Of a DNA stretch of 64,000 bases, positions 18,056 through 27,426 are shown one piece after another (the stretch's first letter is position 1; every line of letters starts with the position of its first letter). The stretch is taken from contig NZ_PDOC01000013.1 in NCBI RefSeq assembly GCF_002760655.1, forward strand, positions 62,001 through 126,000, written 5' to 3'. The notes under the pieces were generated by a model that saw only the letters and a list, made by a program, of their open reading frames with translations, made no database searches and was not told the origin of the DNA. The translations under genes and the position numbers were made by a program. Origin of the DNA: Massilia eurypsychrophila. GTDB lineage: Bacteria > Pseudomonadota > Gammaproteobacteria > Burkholderiales > Burkholderiaceae_D.

Positions 18056-18507
18056 GCATGATCGTCTCGCCGGCAGAATTTCACATCAGCATACGGGTTA
18101 GCGACCTGGACGAAAGCACCGCGTTCTACACCTCGTTTCTGGGTGTGGAGCCGAAAGACAGCACAGAGCGATTTTCAACATTCATCGTGCCGGAGCTGCG
18201 CCTGAACCTGGTCCTGCTGGTCAACGACAGCGGCAAGCCGCTCGATACTTACAGCCTGTATCACATCGGTCTTGGCGTTGCCGACAAGGCCGCCGTGATC
18301 GAGACCTACCTGCGGGCGAAGGCCCAGGGAGTCCCGATCGTCAAGCCGCCAAGGACCACCTGGCGCGGCACGCCTTTGCACGAGTTATGGCTTCGCGACC
18401 CCACAGGGTATGGGATCGAAATCTACGCGCGCCTGACAGCGGACGAACTGGCAGCGATGCCGGCCGACATGGAAACGTCTTTCCTGGTGCCAGGGACGGA
18501 GCCGTGA
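18052..18507 (+). CDS. VOC-family (ArsI/CadI-like) metalloprotein
   Basis: A 151-residue vicinal-oxygen-chelate protein with two beta-alpha-beta-beta-beta modules and the expected metal ligands: His in EFHISIRV, His in YHIGLGV and Glu in GIEIYAR. Its best-known relatives are ArsI C-As lyases and CadI. It contains no cysteine, so it lacks the thiol pair that ArsI uses for trivalent organoarsenicals, and its substrate may differ. Its start overlaps the ArsA-fusion stop as ATGA, which ties the two functions together. Confidence 0.78.
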   Translation: MSMIVSPAEFHISIRVSDLDESTAFYTSFLGVEPKDSTERFSTFIVPELRLNLVLLVNDSGKPLDTYSLYHIGLGVADKAAVIETYLRAKAQGVPIVKPPRTTWRGTPLHELWLRDPTGYGIEIYARLTADELAAMPADMETSFLVPGTEP

Positions 18508-18616
18508 GCAGGGCATCTGTGCGCTGCTTGCCGGCAGGTTCATCGGCATCGTGCCGTAGCCGGACATGCGCGGTGGCGGCCGCCAGTCCGTTTGACCGAA
18601 GCGTCCTGGAGAACAC

Positions 18617-19165
18617 ATGAAATGGCGAAATAGCCCGCTACGATATGGTTGGCTATCGGCCGGCCTGCATTGGTTCATGCTGATGTTGCTGATGGCGGTG
18701 TATGCGAGCATGGAGTTGCGTGATTTCTATCCGAAGGGCAGCGCGGTACGCGAGGCGATGAAAACCTGGCACTACATGCTGGGCCTGACGGTCGTTGCGC
18801 TGGCGATGCTGCGCCTGGCCGTGCAACGCATCGGTCCGGTGCCGGCGATCTCGCCGCGCCCGGCCAAGTGGATGGGCGCGTCGGCCAGTGTGCTGAAGGT
18901 GGCGCTGTACCTGTTGATGATAGGCATGCCGCTGCTAGGCTGGCTTCTGCTCAGCGCGAAGGGAACGCCGATTCCTTTTTTCGGACTGCATCTCGTCGCG
19001 CTCATCAATGAGAACAAGGCGTTGGCGGTATCGATCAAGGAACTTCACGAGACGGTGGCGGCGGCAGGATACTTCCTGATCGGCGCGCACGCGGCAGCCG
19101 CGCTGTATCACCATTACCTGCTGCGCGACGACACGCTGCGAAGAATGCTGCCGGGCGCCGACTAG
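18617..19165 (+). CDS. cytochrome b561 family protein
   Basis: A 182-residue membrane protein with four helices and the histidines expected for bis-heme b ligation (SAGLHWF, TWHYMLGL, ELHETVAAAGY, IGAHAAAA). Bacterial b561 (CybB type) oxidises ubiquinol or passes electrons to superoxide or periplasmic partners. It is preceded by GGAG and follows the VOC gene by 109 bases. Placement beside an oxygen-regulated block is consistent with a respiratory or redox role. Confidence 0.86.
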   Translation: MKWRNSPLRYGWLSAGLHWFMLMLLMAVYASMELRDFYPKGSAVREAMKTWHYMLGLTVVALAMLRLAVQRIGPVPAISPRPAKWMGASASVLKVALYLLMIGMPLLGWLLLSAKGTPIPFFGLHLVALINENKALAVSIKELHETVAAAGYFLIGAHAAAALYHHYLLRDDTLRRMLPGAD

Positions 19166-19280
19166 CTTGCTCTTGCCACCGCGCTTGCAACGTCCGGCTT
19201 GCCGGGCGCTGGTGTGCTGCTTTCACCCGCCGTGCGCTGCTCGTTTTTCTTCAGCCGCGGACCACCAAGGATTTCAACAG

Positions 19281-20768
19281 ATGTTCAACGAACCGAGCGC
19301 GACCCGGGGTTTCACGCGCCAGCGGTGTAGTCCCATAGCAAGAACAGTCCTCGCCGGCCTCGCCGTCGCCGGTGCGCTGGGCGGCTGCGCGGTCATGACG
19401 CCAGCGCCGCCGCCAGCCGTTGACCTGGCGATTCCGCCACAATGGATCGTCGCCGGCCGCGCCGCGCCAGTGACCCCATTGGCGGCATGGTGGCGCCGCT
19501 ACGACGATCCGCTGCTGGTGCGCCTGGTCGACGATGCGCTTGGCCGCAATCCGTCGATTCTCGGCGCGCGGGCGGCGCTGGCCCAGTCGCGCGCCGCCGC
19601 CGCCGTGCAGTCGGCAGCGCGCCTGCCGGTGCTGAGCGGGTCGGCATCGGCGCAGCGCAACCATGCCGGCGACGCCGATTCCAGCAGCTTCCGGACCGGG
19701 TTCGACGCCAGCTGGGAACTCGACGTCTTCGGTGCCCAGCGCGCCGCCATGCTGGCGGTGGATGCCAACACACGCGCCAGCGCCGCCAGCCTGGCCGACA
19801 TCCAGGTCTCGGTCGCGGCCGAGGTTGCGATCAACTACCTCAACTTGCGCGGCCTGCAGGCGCAACTTGCGATCTCGCAGGCCAGTTTGCGCAGCCAGGA
19901 AAAGACGCTTGAGCTGACCGGCTGGCGCGTGCAGGCCGGCCTCTTGACGGTGCTCGAGATGGACCAGTCGCGCGCCGCCACCGAACAGACGCGCTCCCGG
20001 ATCCCGGCCTTGCAGACGGCCGCCGCGCAGGCGCAATACAGCTTGGCCGTGTTGACCGGACGCGCGCCCGCGGCGCTCGTCACGGCGCTGGCGGCTGCAC
20101 CGGCAACGGCATTGACCGAGCCGGCCGAACTGGCGATCGCGATCCCGGCGGCCACATTGCGCCAGCGCCCTGATGTGCGGGCGGCCGAAGAGCGCGTGGC
20201 GGCTGCGGCGGCCCTGGTGACCCAGGCCGATGCCGCGCGCCTGCCGGATTTTTCGCTGGGCGGCTCGCTTGGCCTGAACGCGCTCACGGCGGCCGCGCTG
20301 CCGAACGGCGCTTCGGTCGTCGCCACGCTGCTGGCCCGGGTCACCGCGCCGCTGTTCGACGGCGGCGCCGGAAAGGCGCGCGTGCGGGCGCAGCAGGCGC
20401 AACTCGAGCAGGCCGGCGCCGCCTATGCCGGCATCGTGCTCGGCGCCCTGCAAGACGTCGAAGACGAGATGGTCGCATTGCGCAACGAGCGCAACCGGCT
20501 CGCCAGCCTGCGCATCGCCGCCGCGGCCGCGGCCAACGCGGCGCTGCTGGCCAGCCAGCGCTACAGCGCCGGACTGGTCGATTTCCAGGTGGTGCTCGAG
20601 ACCGAGCGCACCAGCTTGAACACGCAAGATGCGGTCGCTGCCAGCACCACCGATCTGCTCGCCGACCATGTGCGCCTGTACAAGGCACTGGGCGGCGGCT
20701 GGGGATCTGACACGCCGATCCTTTTTCCGGCGCCGAAGGGCGTCACCTTTCGTGAAACGCCCCCATGA
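19281..20768 (+). CDS. outer-membrane efflux lipoprotein, NodT/OprM type
   Basis: A 495-residue TolC-family channel. The N-terminus has a lipoprotein signal ending in LGGC, and two repeats of the outer-membrane-factor helix pattern follow, with the typical ISQASLRSQEKTLELT and RQRPDVRAAEERVAAAA segments. I use the ATG at 19281, with AAGGA upstream, rather than the long open frame from 19167. Its stop overlaps the next gene (ATGA), so it is the first gene of a tripartite MacAB-like export operon. Confidence 0.9.
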   Translation: MFNEPSATRGFTRQRCSPIARTVLAGLAVAGALGGCAVMTPAPPPAVDLAIPPQWIVAGRAAPVTPLAAWWRRYDDPLLVRLVDDALGRNPSILGARAALAQSRAAAAVQSAARLPVLSGSASAQRNHAGDADSSSFRTGFDASWELDVFGAQRAAMLAVDANTRASAASLADIQVSVAAEVAINYLNLRGLQAQLAISQASLRSQEKTLELTGWRVQAGLLTVLEMDQSRAATEQTRSRIPALQTAAAQAQYSLAVLTGRAPAALVTALAAAPATALTEPAELAIAIPAATLRQRPDVRAAEERVAAAAALVTQADAARLPDFSLGGSLGLNALTAAALPNGASVVATLLARVTAPLFDGGAGKARVRAQQAQLEQAGAAYAGIVLGALQDVEDEMVALRNERNRLASLRIAAAAAANAALLASQRYSAGLVDFQVVLETERTSLNTQDAVAASTTDLLADHVRLYKALGGGWGSDTPILFPAPKGVTFRETPP

Positions 20769-22116
20769 CCAGTACCCCAACACCCTTGACACCAGCCCCC
20801 GCGGCATCAGCGCCCGTGCCGGGCGCGGCCGGCGGCGACATCGCCACCCTGCTCGGCGAACCGCCCGCGCGCCCCTGGTGGCGTCGCTGGCCGGTGTGGC
20901 TGGCGCTGGCCGCGGTGATTGGCGCCGCTGCCGGCGCCTATGCGTGGCAGCGCCATCGGGTCGACGCCGCTGCGCCGCGCTACACGACACAGGCGGTCTC
21001 GCGCGGCGATCTGACCTTGACGGTGAACGCCAACGGCACCCTGCAGCCGACCCGCTCGGTCAACATCGGCAGCGAGCTGTCCGGTACCGTGCGGCAGGTG
21101 AATGTCGACGTCAACGATCGCATCAAGAAGGGCGACGTGCTGGTGGTGCTCGACACGGCAAAGCTGCGCGACCAGATCGTGCGGTCGCAGGCGGCGCTCG
21201 AGGCGGCGGGCGGCAAGCTGGCGCAAAGCGGCGCCACCGTGGGCGAAGCGCGCGCCGCGCTGGGCCGCTATGAAGAAGTGGCGCGCCTGTCGCACGGCCA
21301 GGTGCCGTCGAAGGCCGAACTCGATGGTGCGCGCGCCACGCTGGCGCGCGCCGTCGCCGACGACGCCGGCGCGCGCGCCGGGATCAAGGACGCCAGGGCG
21401 GCGCTGTCGACCGACCAGATCAACCTGTCGAAGGCGTCGATCGTGGCGCCCACCGATGGCGTCGTGCTGACCCGCGCGGTCGACCCGGGCAGCACGGTGG
21501 CGGCGTCGCTGCAGGCGGTGACGCTGCTGACCGTCGCCGAAGACCTCAGCCGGCTGCGCCTGTGGGTGTACGTCGACGAAGCCGATGTCGGCGCGATCCG
21601 GCAAGGTCAGAGCGCCACGTTTACCGTCAGCGCCTACCAGGCACGCAACTATCCGGCCGTCATCACCCGGGTCGGCCTCGGTTCGACCATCACCGACAGC
21701 GTCGTCACCTACCTCACTTACCTCGACGTCGACAATGCCGACCTGAGCCTGCGGCCAGGGATGACGGCGACGGCGACGATCACCGCGACCAGGCGCCAGG
21801 ACGTGTTGCTGGTGCCGAATGCGGCGCTGCGCTTCTCGCCGAGCGCCGCCGCGCCAGCCCCGGCGGCCAAGAAAGGTATCGCCGCCAGCCTGATGCCGTC
21901 GATCCCGGGCGGCGGCCGTACGCGCCGCTCGGGCGCCGCCGGCGCCAGCACCGCCAACGCCAAACAGGTCTGGGTGCTCGCTGCGGGCGGCAAGGGAGCG
22001 CCGCTGGCGGTGGCCGTCACGCCCGGCATCAGCGACGGCCACGTGACCGAGATCACCGGCGGCAACCTGAAGGCGGCGATGCTGGTCATCACCGACCAGA
22101 AGTCAACGGTGGCGAA

Positions 22117-22120
<4 letters not shown>
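20765..22120 (+). CDS. periplasmic adaptor (membrane fusion) protein, MacA-like
   Basis: A 451-residue HlyD/MacA-type adaptor. A cytoplasmic N-tail rich in proline and alanine is followed by one membrane helix (about 43-60), a lipoyl half-motif (SELSGTVRQVNVDVNDRIKK), a coiled-coil hairpin, a second lipoyl half (ASIVAPTDGVVLTRAVDPG) and beta-barrel domains. It would link the inner-membrane MacB-like pump to the NodT-type channel. A glycine/alanine-rich insertion near 360-400 is unusual. It overlaps both neighbours by four bases. Confidence 0.9.
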
Positions 22121-22862
<742 letters not shown>

Positions 22863-22863
<1 letters not shown>

Positions 22864-24089
22864 TGCTGTTCAGCGTCTTCATGCTGGCCTTGCGTTCGGT
22901 GCGGCGCAACATGCTGCGCTCCTTCCTGACCATCCTCGGCATCGTCATCGGCGTGAGCGCCGTGATCACCATGGTCACCTTGGGGAATGGCGCCACGCGG
23001 GCGATCGAGGCCCAGATCACCAGCCTGGGCACCAACCTCCTGATCGTCAATCCGGGCCAGCGCCAGCCCGGCGGCGGCGGCGGCGGCGGGCGCGGCGTGC
23101 CGCAGTTTACCGAGGCCGACGCCGACGCCATCGCAGCGCAGATCGGCGGCGTGGCGGCGGTGGCGCCGCAGAGCCGCGCCGGCGTCACGCTCGTCGCCAA
23201 CGGCCGCAACTGGGTGTCCACCGCGACCGGCAGCACCAATGCCTGGTTCGACACCGGCAAATGGAAGATCAGCGCCGGCCGCAAATTCGAGGAAAACGAA
23301 CTGGGCGCCGGCGCCGCCGTCTGCCTGCTCGGCGAGACAGTCAGGCGCGAACTGTTCGGCGGCGCCGTCGGCCAGGACGGCCTTGGCCGGCAGGTGCGCG
23401 TCAAACAGTTTTCGTGCGAAGTGATCGGCATCCTGGCGGCCAAGGGGCAGGGCGGCATGGGCGACCAGGACGATCTCGTGCTGGTGCCGCTGCACACGCT
23501 GCAGCGGCGCATTACCGGTGGGAGCAAGGTCAGCACGCTGGCGGTGTCGATGGAGGACGGCAGCGACGCCCCGCGCCTGAAGGCCAGCCTGCGCCAGTTG
23601 CTGCGCGAGCGGCGCAGGCTGGGAGAGGCAGACGGCGCCGACGACAACTTCAATATCTTCGACACGCAGCAGCTGGCCGAGACGCTGTCGAGCACGATGG
23701 GCGTGCTGACCGGGCTGCTCGGCGCGGTCGCCGCGGTGAGCCTGCTGGTGGGTGGCATCGGCATCATGAATATCATGCTCGTCAGCGTGACCGAGCGCAC
23801 GCGCGAGATCGGCCTGCGGCTGGCCGTCGGCGCGCTCGAGAACGAGGTCCTGCTGCAGTTCCTGATCGAAGCGGTGGTGCTGTCGGCGCTGGGCGGTGCG
23901 ATCGGCGTGCTGCTGGCTACGCTGGCGTCGTACGGCTTGTCCGCCCTGATGGGCATCCCGTACGCCTTCGATGTCGGCATCAACGTGCTGGCCTTGCTGT
24001 TCTCCCTGTTTATCGGGGTGGTGTTCGGCTATTTTCCGGCGCGCCGGGCGGCGCAAATGGATCCGATCGAGGCGCTGCGCCACGAATAG
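22863..24089 (+). CDS. MacB-like ABC transporter permease
   Basis: A 408-residue permease with one N-terminal helix, a large periplasmic MacB_PCD domain (about 45-260) and three C-terminal FtsX-type helices. The closing GYFPARRAAQMDPIEALRHE is the usual C-terminal signature. A glycine stretch at about residue 70 (PGGGGGGGRG) sits in the periplasmic part. Its start shares a base with the ATPase stop. With the adaptor and channel it forms an export system for a drug, peptide or lipid-like compound. Confidence 0.93.
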
Positions 24090-24183
24090 CCTATGCCCGC
24101 GGGCAGCTGCGGCCGGCGCCATGGGACGCGGCGCCGGGGGCAGTCATCCTTGTGCCCACACGAGGCCTGCATCGGTCGTGACT

Positions 24184-24552
24184 TCACAAGAGCACCGAAA
24201 TGTCGTCACAGTAGGAAACTTTATCGTGGAAACGATGCAGGCCCGCTTCTGCAAGGCGAGCGGCCACATCAGCGTGTGCACCGCATAAAACGACCGGAAT
24301 TCCGAGCGTTTCCATATGCGTCATGAGGTTCCGCATGACGAGCAATCCCTCCCCATCAATCTTTTCTACTCGTTCCAGCCGCAACAGAAGGGCACTCAGG
24401 TTCAGTTCCGGCCACGCCTTGGCATGCTCGATGATGTCAGCGAGCACAAAAGATAACGGACCCTCGACGGTATAGATTTTAAGGCGCCAAGCCGGGGGGC
24501 GCCCTTTGCCCGGACGGTTGTCCCGGTCAACATGTTCGTGAATGATACCCAT
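24184..24552 (-). CDS. STAS-domain protein
   Basis: A 122-residue protein. After an N-tail of about 30 residues it shows the STAS/anti-sigma-antagonist pattern: a beta strand, then LSALLLRLERVEKIDGEGLL and a helix with LMTHMETLGIPVVLCGA. STAS proteins bind kinases, sensors or transporters; no partner is encoded beside it. The phosphorylatable serine position appears to be aspartate (KIDGEG), so it may not be controlled by phosphorylation. I prefer the ATG at 24552, preceded by GGGGGA, over the longer frame to 24612. Confidence 0.65.
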   Translation of the reverse strand: MGIIHEHVDRDNRPGKGRPPAWRLKIYTVEGPLSFVLADIIEHAKAWPELNLSALLLRLERVEKIDGEGLLVMRNLMTHMETLGIPVVLCGAHADVAARLAEAGLHRFHDKVSYCDDISVLL

Positions 24553-24890
24553 TGATGGTCCCCCGATTGTCAGCATGCTTACGATCAATCCACTGTAGTG
24601 CTCGCTGCCCAAAGTACGGCCAACTGGACGAAGCCGCGTTCACATGCTACGCTGTGTGCATGATAATGCAATGGTAATTTCGTTATAATGAAATGATGTA
24701 CATCCAAGTCTCCCGTGCCGTATGGCCACCCATGTTCGAACTCCGGATGCTTACCGCCGTATCCGCCCTCGAGAGTCGTCGAGCCGAGATTTTCCCTCCC
24801 CCTGCGGTAATGCCGTGGCTGCAGCGTTACTTGTCTTCCATGTTGGCGGCCGAGAACCTCGACCCCATACCCAGGCATATTGCGAGATTG

Positions 24891-25664
24891 ATGAGCAACC
24901 TTACAAATTTGGTAACCCAGTTGCAGGCTGGGCCCGTTCTCTACAAGAAGCGCCATACCCTGGCGCTACTGTTTGACGTATTCGCAGTACAGAGCGAAAT
25001 GTCGCTGGCCGATCCGGATGAACTGGTCTTGGGCTACACGCAGCTGATGATGGGTTTTTTACTATTTAACGCGGCGCCGAGAAGCATTGGAATGATTGGT
25101 CTCGGTGGTGGCTCGCTGGCCAAATTTTGTTATCGGCACTTGTCCGACGCGCTAATAGAAGTAGCGGAAATATGCCCACAAGTCATCGCCGTCAGAGGCG
25201 AATTCATGATCCCGCCTGACGGTCCCCGGTTTAAGGTGCATTGCCAGGACGGCGCTGATTTTGTCGCCCGCAACAAGTCTCGCTTCGATGTACTTCTGAA
25301 CGATGGATTCGACAAAGCAGGGCAACCTCCCCAATTGTCGAGCAGGCGTTTCTACGATGACTGCTATGCGTCATTGGCACCACAAGGAATGATGGTCACC
25401 AACGTCCTCGGTGGAGAGAAGAATACCGACGCCCAGGTCGATGCCATGCGGGATGCCTTCAAGGGAGAGGTCTACGTGATTGACGCCTATGACTCGCTCA
25501 ATCAAATTGCTTTTGCCTGCAAAGGAGATCTTCTTAAGGTGGACCTGCGGACGATGATGGAAAGGACACGATTTATCCCCTGCCTGCACTCGGCCACGTT
25601 GCGCTTGATTGCTCACGGAATCGCCTATGCGCGCGACGGGGTTGTAACAGAATGCTCGATGTGA
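24891..25664 (+). CDS. spermidine-synthase-like methyltransferase-fold protein
   Basis: The 257-residue form shows the spermidine synthase fold: an N-terminal beta region, then DPDELVLGYTQLMMGF, the nucleotide-binding loop IGLGGGSLAKFCYRHL, an acidic residue after the second strand and FDVLLNDGFDKAG at the third. Family members transfer aminopropyl groups from decarboxylated SAM; many remote homologues have unknown substrates. An in-frame extension to 24693 exists without a clear ribosome site, so the start is uncertain. GC content is lower than in neighbouring blocks, hinting at acquisition. Confidence 0.68.
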   Translation: MSNLTNLVTQLQAGPVLYKKRHTLALLFDVFAVQSEMSLADPDELVLGYTQLMMGFLLFNAAPRSIGMIGLGGGSLAKFCYRHLSDALIEVAEICPQVIAVRGEFMIPPDGPRFKVHCQDGADFVARNKSRFDVLLNDGFDKAGQPPQLSSRRFYDDCYASLAPQGMMVTNVLGGEKNTDAQVDAMRDAFKGEVYVIDAYDSLNQIAFACKGDLLKVDLRTMMERTRFIPCLHSATLRLIAHGIAYARDGVVTECSM

Positions 25665-25817
25665 GCAATACAGGTCAGGATTTCCACTCCCCCTTACCGA
25701 GCGCTACGACTGTCTGGCAATCATTTGGGGCTGCGATCGCACGGGTAGTAGCGATGCTCATGCGTCGCAACGCCGATCTTTTTCGACCTTTTTTACGTTT
25801 TCTCGAGTTTGCTGGCG

Positions 25818-26171
25818 CTACACCATCACATGGCGGACTTTGCGAAAATATATCTCAATTTTCATTTCGATCGCAGCATCGATCATGGTCTCAGGCTGCT
25901 TTCCGTGAGGGCACTTCAGGCGTGGCGTGGTACCGAATAGACGACAGATCAGCGGGCGTTCCTCGTACACCTGGCAACCAGATACCCCGAGGTGTGGACA
26001 GTCCCATTTTGCCAGAGCCGTCTCGCGCTTCGCGTCCTCTACCAGCGGAAGGCGCGACATTTCTTCCGTTGAAGCCATTATGGGTCCGCAGCAATCGTGG
26101 CATCCAGGGACGCAGGAAAACTCGGGGATATGGCTGCGGAAAAAGCGAATTTTCTTTCGATTGCGCATCAT
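25818..26171 (-). CDS. YkgJ-family cysteine cluster protein
   Basis: A 117-residue protein with the zinc/iron-chelating cysteine cluster: FSCVPGCHDCCGP near the N-terminus and CPHLGVSGCQVYEERPLICRLFGT in the middle. YkgJ proteins have no firmly assigned role. The ATG at 26171 is preceded by GGAAGAG at normal spacing; the longer frame to 26348 is not supported. It converges with the spermidine-synthase-like gene over about 150 bases with no clear terminator. Confidence 0.82.
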   Translation of the reverse strand: MMRNRKKIRFFRSHIPEFSCVPGCHDCCGPIMASTEEMSRLPLVEDAKRETALAKWDCPHLGVSGCQVYEERPLICRLFGTTPRLKCPHGKQPETMIDAAIEMKIEIYFRKVRHVMV

Positions 26172-26313
26172 ATAAAGCTCTTCCAAAACATGTGCCGGTT
26201 GATCTTGTGGTTTCGCGTGCCCTCCGGCACGAGCATTTCGTGTGGATCTTGCTAAACAGCTACGAGTCGCTGGGTGACTACAAACGTTACAATACCATGA
26301 TAATGGAGTTATA

Positions 26314-26424
26314 ATGAAAGGCGAACTGGCTGGACCCAAAAACAACACGGACGCTTTCTTTCCTCCCGCAAACGGGCAACCCTCAGTGAACTCCTATTAT
26401 GATTGTGAAAATATCAATACGTGA
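26314..26424 (+). CDS. 36-residue ORF with strong ribosome binding site
   Basis: A short frame starting MKGELAGPKNN and ending in CENINT. GGAG lies five bases before the ATG, and its stop overlaps the GTG start of the next ORF as GTGA. The peptide is hydrophilic and proline-containing, with no membrane segment. I do not recognise it. It may be a true small protein or a leader that sets translation of the downstream ORF. Confidence 0.5.
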   Translation: MKGELAGPKNNTDAFFPPANGQPSVNSYYDCENINT

Positions 26425-26699
26425 GCGGGAAGAAGAACAAACGGGGAATACAGAAAGTTGTATGGAAGGCGAAGGCACGTATGAGGAATGAACTTTCCAA
26501 GGCGCAAATTGATGAATTTGAACGGCTTGATCTCAGCGAAGAAGACCGGACAACCGATGCGGGAAAGAGGAGTGGCGCGTGCGCGCCGACTGGTATCAAG
26601 CAGCTCACCAACCGGAATATTCTTCAAGCGGTAGAAGAAGTTCTACGGGTGAGCAGAGAGCTTTATTTCCCCAAGGCCGACGCCCTGGGATGCAGCTGA
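26421..26699 (+). CDS. small basic protein of unknown function
   Basis: A 92-residue hydrophilic protein with a lysine/arginine-rich N-terminus (SGKKNKRGIQKVVWKAKARM) and a helical C-terminal half (ILQAVEEVLRVSREL). Its GTG start overlaps the stop of the preceding 36-residue ORF, which supports translation of both. It is not assigned to a family. The basic N-terminus would be compatible with nucleic-acid binding, but this is speculative. Confidence 0.5.
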   Translation: MSGKKNKRGIQKVVWKAKARMRNELSKAQIDEFERLDLSEEDRTTDAGKRSGACAPTGIKQLTNRNILQAVEEVLRVSRELYFPKADALGCS

Positions 26700-26706
26700 T
26701 GGCATC

Positions 26707-26913
26707 TTATTTCTCGGCGGAAGCGCGATCATCCTGCGGCGTCCGTTTCTTGACTTTGGTGGCATAGTCGATGTGATGATCGTCCAGATACTGGCGGATG
26801 AGCTGGCGGATCACTTGAGAAGGCGTCAGGTCTTGAGACGCACAAAGCTCATCAAAAGCCTGCTTTTTCACCGGATCAATGAGAATGGTAAGCCTTGCAG
26901 ACTTGGTTTCCAT
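26707..26913 (-). CDS. ribbon-helix-helix (CopG-like) protein
   Basis: A 68-residue protein with the RHH pattern: strand SARLTILID, helix PVKKQAFDELCASQ, turn DLTPSQV and second helix IRQLIRQYLDD, followed by a charged tail. Such proteins are dimeric DNA-binding repressors or antitoxins. No toxin-like partner is adjacent on the same strand. An AT-rich stretch with the self-complementary core ATAATTAT lies just upstream (about 26940-26950) and could be its own operator. Confidence 0.7.
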   Translation of the reverse strand: METKSARLTILIDPVKKQAFDELCASQDLTPSQVIRQLIRQYLDDHHIDYATKVKKRTPQDDRASAEK

Positions 26914-27117
26914 GAGATGCCTGAATAATGATAATCGTGTGATAATTATACACACATGCCCCGGGATTGACTATCGTTCCCAAACGAACATTCAGAGCAG
27001 AGAGCGTCTTGACACCCGCTCCACGATGACTTGCCGGGTGTATCACAGGGTTGACTTTGATCCCTATGCTCCAGCGCCAGGGAACCGAATAACGCGATCA
27101 TGAGATTTGGAGCAAAT

Positions 27118-27309
27118 ATGGGTCAGCAAGATCGAACGATCAAGACAGCATCTTTCTTTGGAACGATAAAGGCGGTGCTTTGTGCATTTGCGGGTATTCG
27201 AAAAAGTGGAGATTTAAAGTTTCACCCTGTGTACATTGTCGCGGCTGGATTGCTGGGTGTAGCCGTGTTTGTTTCCCTGCTTATTTTGATAGTAAGGTCT
27301 GTTGTCTGA
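27118..27309 (+). CDS. DUF2970 membrane protein
   Basis: A 63-residue protein with the DUF2970 layout: a soluble start, then AVLCAFAGIRKSGDLKFHPVYIV and one strong C-terminal membrane helix (LLGVAVFVSLLILIVRSVV). The family is common in Burkholderiales and Pseudomonas, often beside respiratory genes, and has no known role. I use the ATG at 27118, five bases after GGAG, not the upstream in-frame ATG at 27100. Confidence 0.8.
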   Translation: MGQQDRTIKTASFFGTIKAVLCAFAGIRKSGDLKFHPVYIVAAGLLGVAVFVSLLILIVRSVV

Positions 27310-27426
27310 ACAACAGCTTGCTGATACCTTTGTAAAAACGGCGCTCGCCAGGCAATAGCGTCTGATTTTTCGCTCACGCCTCGGTCACGCGAGGAAAGCT
27401 TATCTAGTTTAATCGGAGAATTTCCA

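Noticed and set aside
26707-26913. Toxin-antitoxin system built on the RHH protein
   Set aside because: No toxin-like gene lies next to it on the same strand; the neighbouring small ORFs are on the opposite strand and are not recognisable toxins.
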